Shown here: piece by piece, positions 9,221 to 16,023 of the stretch
How positions within the stretch are numbered: position 1 is the stretch's first letter
Layout: the number at the start of each line of letters is the position of its first letter
Origin: Psychrobacter sp. UBA5136
GTDB lineage: Bacteria; Pseudomonadota; Gammaproteobacteria; Pseudomonadales; Moraxellaceae
Direction of reading: 5' to 3'
Assembly: GCF_002414005.1 (NCBI RefSeq)
Contig: NZ_DHYG01000019.1
Coordinates: 1-45,047, forward strand
DNA length: 45,047 nucleotides
The notes under the pieces: generated by a model
Told to the model about the DNA's origin: nothing
The model's database searches: none
Seen by the model: the letters and a program-made list of their open reading frames with translations, nothing else
Position numbers and translations under genes: made by a program

Positions 9221-9250
9221 TTGTCGTAACTGAATTTTTCGAGGTATAAT
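9221..9250 (+). promoter_or_regulatory. Candidate array promoter abutting repeat 1
   Basis: TTGTCG (9221-9226) and a perfect TATAAT (9245-9250) are 18 bp apart. The predicted start would fall at about 9257, within the first bases of repeat 1. That leaves almost no untranslated leader RNA, which is unusual for a CRISPR array, so an additional upstream promoter is possible. Confidence 0.4.
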
Positions 9251-10600
9251 TCCTCTTCATCACCGCATAGGTGACTTAGAAAAAAACGTCTGTCAATAGT
9301 ACCGTCATCAGTCACTTCATCACCGCATAGGTGACTTAGAAAAGTCTATTGAACCTGCAATCTCACACGGTAAACTTCATCACCGCATAGGTGACTTAGA
9401 AACAGCTCTTTAGCCACGCATCCAGCAGTATTCGCTTCATCACCGCATAGGTGACTTAGAAAGATAGCCGTAAGCTGGAAAGCGCGGAGATTATCTTCAT
9501 CACCGCATAGGTGACTTAGAAAGAGATGAGTTATTGACTTCAAGGAAAGGTGCCCTTCATCACCGCATAGGTGACTTAGAAATTTGTTAATGAATATAAT
9601 CATAAAAGACAATGCTTCATCACCGCATAGGTGACTTAGAAAAAACAGATATTGGCTGATACAAACTTCATTTTCTTCATCACCGCATAGGTGACTTAGA
9701 AAAAAGATGAGTCATTGGGAACAGGGAAGGTCATTCTTCATCACCGCATAGGTGACTTAGAAAACTGGATGTGTCAGGTAAATGGCTTGGTTGACCTTCA
9801 TCACCGCATAGGTGACTTAGAAACTTTAAAAAGACCGCCATTAAGCACCTAGCAACTTCATCACCGCATAGGTGACTTAGAAAAAAATGAAGGGTTATCT
9901 TTACAGGCGAAAGTCCTTCATCACCGCATAGGTGACTTAGAAAAGGCCTCTGTACCGTCAATACCCTCAATACCGCTTCATCACCGCATAGGTGACTTAG
10001 AAAATGACTTGATGGGTACTGGGCGAATTAAAGGCCTTCATCACCGCATAGGTGACTTAGAAAACCACCGCTAAGCAATCCTTGCATCGCTGCCACTTCA
10101 TCACCGCATAGGTGACTTAGAAAATACTGGGCGACAACGACTGACGCCTGATATCCTTCATCACCGCATAGGTGACTTAGAAATTTATTGCGAGAAAGCC
10201 GCCCACGTTTAAAATCTTCATCACCGCATAGGTGACTTAGAAACGTCAGTCAGGCAAGAAAAGCCTTAAGTCCACCTTCATCACCGCATAGGTGACTTAG
10301 AAAATACTGGGCGACAATGACTGACGCCTGATATCCTTCATCACCGCATAGGTGACTTAGAAACTGATGTTAATAATCGCTTGCGTAAAATGCGTCTTCA
10401 TCACCGCATAGGTGACTTAGAAATCTTTGTGCTTTTCAAAGAAATCCACTACTTCCTTCATCACCGCATAGGTGACTTAGAAAAATAAGAGCAAATCTAT
10501 AGTAAGGAATAAATCCTTCATCACCGCATAGGTGACTTAGAAATATTACACCGACACTGAAAAATTTTACACCGACTTCATCACCGCATAGGTGACTTAG

Positions 10601-10628
10601 AAAAAAAAAGCGCCCATTGTGAGGGCGT
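10601..10628 (-). terminator. Terminator-like hairpin in spacer 23
   Basis: Spacer 23 (31 nt, 10604-10634) has a GCGCCC (10610-10615) / GGGCGT (10623-10628) stem. On the - strand it is followed by nine T (10609 down to 10601, including the end of the repeat). It looks like a captured phage or plasmid terminator oriented against array transcription. Confidence 0.5.
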
Positions 10629-11868
10629 ATGTTTCTTCATCACCGCATAGGTGACTTAGAAACATTAAAGAAATCATCAATGGCAATAAACAAACTTCAT
10701 CACCGCATAGGTGACTTAGAAAAGTTTACTAAAGCTTCAACCGCTGTGCGCTTACTTCATCACCGCATAGGTGACTTAGAAAATCTTAAGGAATACCAAA
10801 AATGTCAGACAATACTTCATCACCGCATAGGTGACTTAGAAAAATGGGTTGACCATCAGCAATCATTTGGTATTCCTTCATCACCGCATAGGTGACTTAG
10901 AAATTAATGCGTCGTACATAGCGTAAACTTGCGCTCTTCATCACCGCATAGGTGACTTAGAAAATTTGCGCGTCATGCGACTAAACAACATTTGCCTTCA
11001 TCACCGCATAGGTGACTTAGAAAGCTGGCGTGGCTAAGATTGCAGAGATGTTAGACTTCATCACCGCATAGGTGACTTAGAAACCTTATGTATGGTTAGT
11101 CTAATTCCGCAATATCTTCATCACCGCATAGGTGACTTAGAAATATCACGCCAGCGACTGCCGAAACGGTATTAACTTCATCACCGCATAGGTGACTTAG
11201 AAATGCTCAAAGTTGAGCAGGGGTACTACACCCTTCTTCATCACCGCATAGGTGACTTAGAAAAGTAATAACCGCTATCAACCCCCTGAGGTTGTCTTCA
11301 TCACCGCATAGGTGACTTAGAAAACCAATAGCCCGCCGCTTACTTGGTATTTCTTCTTCATCACCGCATAGGTGACTTAGAAACACTTGATAAACCAACT
11401 ACTTTTAAAGGGATACTTCATCACCGCATAGGTGACTTAGAAAGTCATAGTTGTTGTGATAAACATCCAGTTGCACTTCATCACCGCATAGGTGACTTAG
11501 AAAATCAAGAGTGATGAAAAAGGTCGGTGAGCAGACTTCATCACCGCATAGGTGACTTAGAAATGTACGCGGTACTTTTACCCATGTGCCATCGTCTTCA
11601 TCACCGCATAGGTGACTTAGAAATTCGATGATAATCGTTTGCGGCTCTTGTCCCAACTTCATCACCGCATAGGTGACTTAGAAAAACCAATACGCACACA
11701 GTCACAGGCTTACAAGCTTCATCACCGCATAGGTGACTTAGAAAATTACTTCACCCTCCAAGGCTTGCAGAATCGGCTTCATCACCGCATAGGTGACATA
11801 GAAAAAACTTTTCAAACGTAATACCGCCTTGTTGGGCTTCATCACCGCATAGGTGACTTAGAAAATAC

Positions 11869-11896
11869 GCCCACGCTAGCAATAACGTGGGCTTTT
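11869..11896 (+). terminator. Intrinsic terminator captured as spacer 44
   Basis: Spacer 44 (11865-11896) contains GCCCACG (11869-11875), a 10-nt loop, and CGTGGGC (11886-11892), then TTTT running into CTT of the next repeat. This has the full form of a rho-independent terminator on the array's own sense strand, with only two spacers beyond it. Confidence 0.6.
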
Positions 11897-12016
11897 CTTC
11901 ATCACCGCATAGGTGACTTAGAAAACGCACGGGCAACATCTCAGCAGAGATTGACGCTTCATCACCGCATAGGTGACTCAGAAAAGTTACAAACGGCTTA
12001 GATGGTTTGTTAGATT

Positions 12017-12052
12017 TTTCCTCACCACATAACCACATAGGTGGCTTATAAT
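12017..12052 (+). repeat. Degenerate terminal repeat with an 8-bp tandem duplication
   Basis: Exactly one 32-nt spacer after the last intact repeat, the sequence TTTCCTCACCACATA aligns with repeat bases 1-15. An extra ACCACATA follows, then GGTGGCTTATAAT for bases 16-28. The 36-nt length equals 28 + 8. The duplication and point changes disrupt the stem-loop, as is common at the trailer end. Confidence 0.75.
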
Positions 12053-12110
12053 TCTCGAAAATAGACTGATTAAGCACTACGCTTTTTAAATAGAAGAAAA
12101 TAATCAACAT

Positions 12111-12141
12111 AAAAAAACCAGACAGCCTAGGCCATCTGGTT
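12111..12141 (-). terminator. Terminator of the integrase operon
   Basis: On the - strand AACCAGA (12141-12135) pairs with TCTGGTT (12122-12116) across a GC-rich loop and is followed by seven T (12117-12111). It sits 20 nt beyond the last leftward gene and separates the converging integrase operon and CRISPR array. Confidence 0.8.
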
Positions 12142-12160
12142 ATCAAATACTCTTAAATAT

Positions 12161-12481
12161 CTATCTACTAACCGTAAGCTGTCCCCCAGAAAAACTGATA
12201 CATCCATCACAGAACCAAGACTTATGTTGTCTTGCACGGGGGATGTCTGCTGGCACATCTAGTTGATAGGGACGACCGCAATACTCGCAATGTATGTCAT
12301 CTAAATAAACCTGGCATTTTGCAAGCGTAGCAAACAACTCCTCAGACCTTATATTGTAATCGTAGCAAAGTATCTTTAGATGAGCGATATAATCATTGGG
12401 TGATACATACGACCAATACTGATGGCACAAACGCTTTGCTTCATCATCTAGGCTTGAGTCGAACACAAAATTTACACTCAT
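12161..12481 (-). CDS. Small zinc-ribbon-like protein of unknown function
   Basis: Last gene of the integrase operon; 106 residues. The start is set at 12481, where GAGGAG lies 7 nt upstream of the ATG; a longer frame to 12577 would overlap the preceding gene without a ribosome-binding site. The C-terminal half has paired cysteines, CEYCGRP and WFCDGC, typical of a four-cysteine zinc-binding knuckle. The N-terminal half is acidic and helical (SVNFVFDSSLDDEAKRLCHQ). I do not recognise the family. Its place beside an integrase fits an accessory protein of a mobile element, for example a directionality, defence or anti-defence factor, but nothing in the sequence decides this. It is followed by a strong terminator. 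Confidence 0.7.
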   Translation of the reverse strand: MSVNFVFDSSLDDEAKRLCHQYWSYVSPNDYIAHLKILCYDYNIRSEELFATLAKCQVYLDDIHCEYCGRPYQLDVPADIPRARQHKSWFCDGCISFSGGQLTVSR

Positions 12482-12494
12482 GATATTCTCCTCG

Positions 12495-12785
12495 TTAGTA
12501 GCCATATCCAGATGGTGGTAGTAGCTCGTAAAGCTCGCTCTGTAGTTGACTACACATATCCTCAACCACATATCCAAGACTCACATCCAAGCGCTTCTGT
12601 ACCCATATACGCATCGCCATATGATTATCAAAGCAAGGCTTAACTCCTAAAAAGCGTGCTAGATTAGAGCCAGGTTGAATACATAGATCATAAATCAGCA
12701 TATTGGCGATAGTATTTGCATCCTCACTGACATAGCCATTAGGTTTAAACTCGGAAAATAGCTTGTCGTAATCAATAATTTTCAT
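12495..12785 (-). CDS. Small protein of unknown function coupled to the integrase
   Basis: A 96-residue protein whose ATG overlaps the integrase stop codon (ATGA at 12785-12782), so it is almost certainly translated by coupling. It is mixed helical with no signal peptide, membrane segment or metal motif. Its composition is ordinary and slightly acidic, with motifs such as IIDYDKLFSEFKPNGYV and GSNLARFLGV. The next gene starts 14 nt after its stop, with the ribosome-binding site inside the gap. Family not recognised; the four-nt overlap suggests a function linked to integration or element maintenance. Confidence 0.72.
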   Translation of the reverse strand: MKIIDYDKLFSEFKPNGYVSEDANTIANMLIYDLCIQPGSNLARFLGVKPCFDNHMAMRIWVQKRLDVSLGYVVEDMCSQLQSELYELLPPSGYGY

Positions 12786-13987
12786 TTTGACGTCCCCTTG
12801 TCAGTAGATGCTTGAGTAATCTGGCTTCGACTTACGAGTGCCTCAAATGCGCTACCATCCTGGCGTGTCATATTTGGTACATAGCGACTATAAGTATTAA
12901 ATAACATCTTAGTCGTCGAATGGCCCATTTGACTGGCTATCCACTCAGGACTCTCACCTGCCGCCAACCATAAAGTCGCTGCAGTATGGCGTGTTTGATA
13001 GGCGTTGCGCTTCTTCAACCGTAAAACTTTAAGTGTGGGATGCCAAATACGCTTATTCACATTGTTATAATCCAGTGGCTCACCCGTATGTGAGCAAAAC
13101 ACATAATCCGAACGCCTATAAGAGATTTCTTGCTGCTCTTTAAGCGCATCATAGACCCATGGAGACATCTGAATAGCACGATAAGACTCCTGTGTTTTAG
13201 GAGGGACAATCTTGCCTTTGACTAACGCCTGCTTAATGACAATCTCACGACGATTAAAATCAACGTTATCCCATGTCAGCCCATCAATCTCACTAGTACG
13301 CATACCTGTAAAAAACCGCACCAGATAATAATGGCGATAATCTTCCCTTACGCCATTAATAAACGTCCAAACCTCCTCTAAGGTGAGAGGCTGAATATCA
13401 GTTTTAGGCTGTTTGAGTGCCTTGATATCATAATAAGGGTTATCAAACTTATAGCGTTTAGCGGCTTCTTTTAGTATCATACCCAAAGGTACCATTATCG
13501 AATTGATGCGTGCCGCTGACAGATGTTTTTTAGCTTTTCCGTACGTTACTTTGGCGAGCGATGAACGGAAGGCTAATACATCTGTCTTTTTTATGACATG
13601 AATGGCTTTATTACCAAACTCAGGAAGCAAATACATATCAATAATCTCCTGTATTTTGCGCTTGTAAGTATCGCGCCACTCAATTTCCTTTTCAGAAAAC
13701 CACAGTGTTGCGAACTGCTTGAAGGAAGGAACGTTGCTATTAATGCATTCCTTACGATCGTTCAAAGCCACCATTTCTGCAGCCTTATCACTTTTCGGAA
13801 AGTATTTAGCATAATTAAAAATACCTAACCTAATTTCGGCTTCCATATTCAAAATAATACTTTCAAGCTTTTTACGATTTGCCGGAGTATCTATCAGGTT
13901 TGTCGTCTCCCGACAGCGTTTGCCCATATAATAAAAATCAACAAATAGCATGTTGCTACCTTTACGTGCTCTAATGCTAGCCATCAT
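12782..13987 (-). CDS. int: Tyrosine recombinase/integrase with DUF3596-type N-terminus
   Basis: Site-specific recombinase that inserts and excises the element at its attachment site. The N-terminal 30 residues (ASIRARKGSNMLFVDFYYMGKR) match the small arm-DNA-binding DUF3596 fold. A SAM-like core-binding domain spans about 85-185, and the catalytic domain about 195-375. Catalytic residues visible are R230 (FTGMRTSEIDGLTW), R333 (YQTRHTAATLW), H356 (QMGHSTTK) and probable nucleophile Y366 (FNTYSRYV). Length 401 is normal. AAGGAG lies 4 nt before the first ATG and 7 nt before a second (13984), so initiation at Met2 is equally possible. It follows the excisionase-like gene by 8 nt and overlaps the next gene by 4 nt. 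Confidence 0.95.
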   Translation of the reverse strand: MMASIRARKGSNMLFVDFYYMGKRCRETTNLIDTPANRKKLESIILNMEAEIRLGIFNYAKYFPKSDKAAEMVALNDRKECINSNVPSFKQFATLWFSEKEIEWRDTYKRKIQEIIDMYLLPEFGNKAIHVIKKTDVLAFRSSLAKVTYGKAKKHLSAARINSIMVPLGMILKEAAKRYKFDNPYYDIKALKQPKTDIQPLTLEEVWTFINGVREDYRHYYLVRFFTGMRTSEIDGLTWDNVDFNRREIVIKQALVKGKIVPPKTQESYRAIQMSPWVYDALKEQQEISYRRSDYVFCSHTGEPLDYNNVNKRIWHPTLKVLRLKKRNAYQTRHTAATLWLAAGESPEWIASQMGHSTTKMLFNTYSRYVPNMTRQDGSAFEALVSRSQITQASTDKGTSK

Positions 13988-13995
13988 ATTTCTCC

Positions 13996-14211
13996 TTATT
14001 GCAGTGCCATGGCGTTGATGCTACCGGTGATACCAGTGCGCATGTCTTTTTCAATTTCTTCCCAAACGTATAAAATCTTGCGACCACCAAAAGGACGTAT
14101 GTAATGAATGCCTTCAATAAGTACGCTATCCTTAAGCTCATTACGGATCGTGCGCGGATTGTATTTGATACGCTCAGAAAGCTCTTGGGTTGTCAGGTAA
14201 GTGTGTGACAT
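13996..14211 (-). CDS. Excisionase/AlpA-like DNA-binding protein
   Basis: A 71-residue protein with a winged-helix or MerR-type helix-turn-helix: LTTQELSERIKYNPRTIRNEL (about 6-26) then a basic wing HYIRPFGGRKILYVW. Small proteins of this form directly upstream of integrases act as recombination directionality factors or integrase regulators. It is the first gene of the leftward operon, 8 nt before int, and is transcribed from the control region shared with the divergent regulator. The specific role (excision or transcription) is inferred from position. Confidence 0.75.
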   Translation of the reverse strand: MSHTYLTTQELSERIKYNPRTIRNELKDSVLIEGIHYIRPFGGRKILYVWEEIEKDMRTGITGSINAMALQ

Positions 14212-14260
14212 AATACATTCCTTATATAAAGTTTAATTATAATGGTACTTTTGAACACCA

Positions 14261-14311
14261 TAGTTGTAATTTAACATATTTTTATAACTATGCAAGTACT
14301 TTTTACAACTA
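14261..14311. promoter_or_regulatory. Three evenly spaced 9-bp operator-like sites
   Basis: TAGTTGTAA (14261-14269), TTATAACTA (14282-14290) and TTACAACTA (14303-14311) are copies of one 9-mer, the first in direct and the other two in inverted orientation. Their starts are exactly 21 bp apart. They fill the divergent intergenic region between the excisionase-like gene and the Cro/C1-type regulator, the expected place for that regulator's operators. Binding is inferred. Confidence 0.6.
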
Positions 14312-14327
14312 AGATTGGAGTTTTGAT

Positions 14328-14573
14328 GTGATAGTTAATCATTTACCGACTTTGTTAGCCGAAAGAAGACTAAAGGTAGCGGATGCCGTACGCGCGACAG
14401 GAATCAGCAAAACGACGTTACATAAAATATATAACGACCAATCATCAAGAATTGATTTTGATACCATTGATAAGCTGTGTGAATTCTTAGAAGTTGGGGT
14501 TGGAGATATCTTTGAATATGTTGCTAGTGCCGATATGGAGAATGCACAAACGCTAGAACCTAAGAAAAGTTAG
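14328..14573 (+). CDS. Cro/C1-type (XRE) transcriptional regulator
   Basis: An 81-residue DNA-binding protein made of a single XRE helix-turn-helix domain: LPTLLAERRLKVADAVRATGI, then SKTTLHKIYNDQ as recognition helix, and IDKLCEFLEVGVGDIFEY closing the fold. It starts at a GTG with GGAG 7 nt upstream; the overlapping ATG at 14326 runs straight into a stop. It is divergent from the excisionase-integrase operon and probably represses both directions through the three 9-bp sites between them, as in temperate elements. The short tail after residue 66 is unstructured. Confidence 0.85.
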   Translation: MIVNHLPTLLAERRLKVADAVRATGISKTTLHKIYNDQSSRIDFDTIDKLCEFLEVGVGDIFEYVASADMENAQTLEPKKS

Positions 14574-14640
14574 CAATAAGCTCGAGCTGTATAGTTAACT
14601 GCCGATTTAGATACGCTTTGGCATATGTGTTAGGCATTAA

Positions 14641-14671
14641 AAAGCCCAAATCACGTGATGATTTAGGCTTT
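14641..14671. terminator. Hairpin downstream of the XRE regulator
   Basis: AAAGCC-c-AAATCA pairs with TGATTT-a-GGCTTT around a CGTGA loop. T-runs are short on + (TTT) and longer on - (TTTTT), so it may be bidirectional. It is the only terminator-like structure after the regulator. Confidence 0.5.
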
Positions 14672-14767
14672 CGCTAATATGGGCTCTTGAAGCATGTAAA
14701 CTGCAAACATTGATAGTACTTAAAGTTGAGGTCAAAAAGCTCCATTATTTAACGAGCCAAAAATACG

Positions 14768-14798
14768 TTAGGCACGCCTTGGGCACATTTTAGGCACA
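14768..14798 (+). promoter_or_regulatory. Arm-type integrase binding repeats / attachment region
   Basis: Three direct repeats of TTrGGCACr begin at 14768, 14779 and 14790, exactly 11 bp apart. They lie between the regulator and the tRNA-Val 3' end, where a tyrosine integrase with an N-terminal arm-binding domain would contact DNA. The crossover core is presumed to be in the tRNA 3' end. Confidence 0.55.
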
Positions 14799-14893
14799 CG
14801 GACTTTTTGACGGATTTAACTTACGGATAGACAAACAGAGTTTTTGCCGGATGTATACTTTCGATTTGCGCTACAACCCCTATAAAATGGGCA

Positions 14894-14925
14894 TAAAAAA
14901 AGCCCCAATCATAAAGATTGGGGCT
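14894..14925 (-). terminator. Terminator of tRNA-Val
   Basis: GCCCCAATC and GATTGGGGC form a 9-bp stem. On the - strand it is followed by a T-run, 10 nt after the tRNA CCA end. A near copy with the same stem follows tRNA-Ser at 21141-21169. Confidence 0.8.
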
Positions 14926-14933
14926 TTCGAATC

Positions 14934-15010
<77 letters not shown>

Positions 15011-15023
15011 ATTTAGGACATGC

Positions 15024-15051
15024 ATTTTAGCAAGTTTTTAAAACTTTGCAA
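15024..15051 (-). promoter_or_regulatory. Promoter of tRNA-Val
   Basis: On the - strand TTGCAA (15051-15046) and TAAAAT (15029-15024) are 16 bp apart, placing the start a few nt before the tRNA 5' end. Confidence 0.65.
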
Positions 15052-15218
15052 GCCTTTTCTATCACAATCTAAACTTATTATTAAAATACCAATTATTAAG
15101 CTTTATAATGAAGTACTTACGGAAATAAGATTATTCTAAATTTTGGCTATCTAAGATAGCTCATAAGTTATAGAATTTTAAAAGCATAAAAATATAACCT
15201 CCATATTGAAGCCATCAC

Positions 15219-15965
15219 ATGACCTTACGTATTCATGCCCTATTTCATACAGATTACGAAGACCTCAGCTTTATTAAGAAGTGGGCAAACAATCATCAGC
15301 ACACTATTACCTACACCCGCTCGTATAATAAAGACCCCTTGCCGGCGCTTGATCGTTTTGACTGGTTAATCGTCATGGGCGGGCCGATGAGTGTCCATGA
15401 TAAAGACAGCCATCCTTGGTTAATAGAAGAAAAACGTTTGATTAAACAAAGTATGGACAACGGTAAAACAGTGATTGGCGTTTGTTTGGGCGCGCAGCTT
15501 ATTGCGCACTGCTTGGGGGCGAGCGTAGAGCCAGCGGGCGTACAAGAAATCGGCTGGCTACCCATTCAGTTGACCAAAGAAGCTCAGGCGCATCCTTTAT
15601 TACAAGACTTACCAAAGCAACCCTTTACCGTTTTTCATTGGCACGGCGATGGTTTTGAATACCCAAAAGGAGCGATTCCTTTGGCAACATCAAAAGCATG
15701 GCTCAATCAAGGCTTTTTGTATCAAACGCCGCTGCAAAAAGCGCTCGGTACTTGGGTCATGGCTTGGCAGTGCCACTTTGAGGTCACCGAAGAAAGCATC
15801 TTTAAGATGGTAGCAAATGGCAACAAAGCCATTCAAAAAGGGCTTATTGACTACCCTAAAACCGTACAGCCGCCTACTGAGATAACAGCGCTTGGTGATA
15901 AATACATTGACGATAACAATGCGCGCTTAGCTGCTATGCTCAATCGTATGGTAGACAGCCGCTAA
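15219..15965 (+). CDS. Class I glutamine amidotransferase family protein
   Basis: GMP-synthase-like class I GATase domain occupying nearly all 248 residues. The catalytic triad is visible: nucleophile C89 in GVCLGAQL, and H186 and E188 in WQCHFEVTEES. An HWHGDGFEYP block (about 140-149) is typical of the stand-alone GATase1 group. Without a synthetase partner next to it, the real substrate is unknown; relatives hydrolyse glutamine or gamma-glutamyl compounds. The frame starts at an ATG without a clear ribosome-binding site. It is a single gene, convergent with the next one, and begins about 200 bp from tRNA-Val as the first chromosomal gene beyond the presumed island. Confidence 0.85.
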   Translation: MTLRIHALFHTDYEDLSFIKKWANNHQHTITYTRSYNKDPLPALDRFDWLIVMGGPMSVHDKDSHPWLIEEKRLIKQSMDNGKTVIGVCLGAQLIAHCLGASVEPAGVQEIGWLPIQLTKEAQAHPLLQDLPKQPFTVFHWHGDGFEYPKGAIPLATSKAWLNQGFLYQTPLQKALGTWVMAWQCHFEVTEESIFKMVANGNKAIQKGLIDYPKTVQPPTEITALGDKYIDDNNARLAAMLNRMVDSR

Positions 15966-16023
15966 GATGTCACTCATATTTTACGCCTAACCTTTTAAGT
16001 ATCCATAAAACTCAACGTTTTAG

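Larger units (their letters stand above)
9134..9254 (+). promoter_or_regulatory. CRISPR leader
   Basis: A+T-rich stretch between the post-cas hairpin and repeat 1, in the position and orientation expected for a leader. Besides the IHF-consensus site it holds three AGGGTA repeats (9175-9180, 9189-9194, 9199-9204), the last forming a small inverted repeat with TTTTGCCCT, and a -35/-10 pair next to repeat 1. Polarity is supported by the array itself: degenerate repeats all lie at the far end. Confidence 0.8.
9255..12052 (+). CRISPR. Type I-F CRISPR array, 46 repeats plus a degenerate terminal repeat
   Basis: The 28-nt repeat starts CTTCATCACC and ends GGTGACTTAGAAA, with a 5-bp stem (TCACC/GGTGA) and GCATA loop. 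This is the Csy4 substrate form and the right orientation for + strand transcription from the leader. Repeats begin at 9255 and recur every 60 bp, with spacer-length shifts after 9675 (33-nt spacer), 10576 (31), 10815 (33) and 11596 (33). All other spacers are 32 nt. There are 46 recognisable repeats (last full one 11957-11984) plus a degenerate copy at 12017-12052, hence 46 spacers. Repeats are identical except distal copies at 11777 (GACATAGAAA) and 11957 (GACTCAGAAA), as expected at the old end. Spacers 15 and 18 differ by one base. Spacer 44 is a perfect terminator hairpin. Confidence 0.98.

Noticed and set aside
9346..9970. Leftward frames encoding repeated LSHLCGDE peptides
   Set aside because: These are translations of the CRISPR repeats on the opposite strand, since the 60-bp period preserves the frame.
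10629..10895. Rightward frame encoding repeated LHHRIGDLE peptides
   Set aside because: Again the CRISPR repeats read in one frame; broken wherever a spacer length differs from 32.
11751..12146. 131-codon leftward frame across the distal array end
   Set aside because: It spans repeats, the degenerate repeat and the integrase-operon terminator, with no ribosome-binding site.
12053..12160. Left attachment site of the island between array and integrase operon
   Set aside because: No copy of the tRNA-Val 3' end (TGGTAGGCGTAACTAG in + orientation) is present here.
12482..12577. Longer N-terminus for the zinc-ribbon-like protein
   Set aside because: It overlaps the upstream gene's end, while the internal ATG at 12481 has a strong GAGGAG at the right distance.
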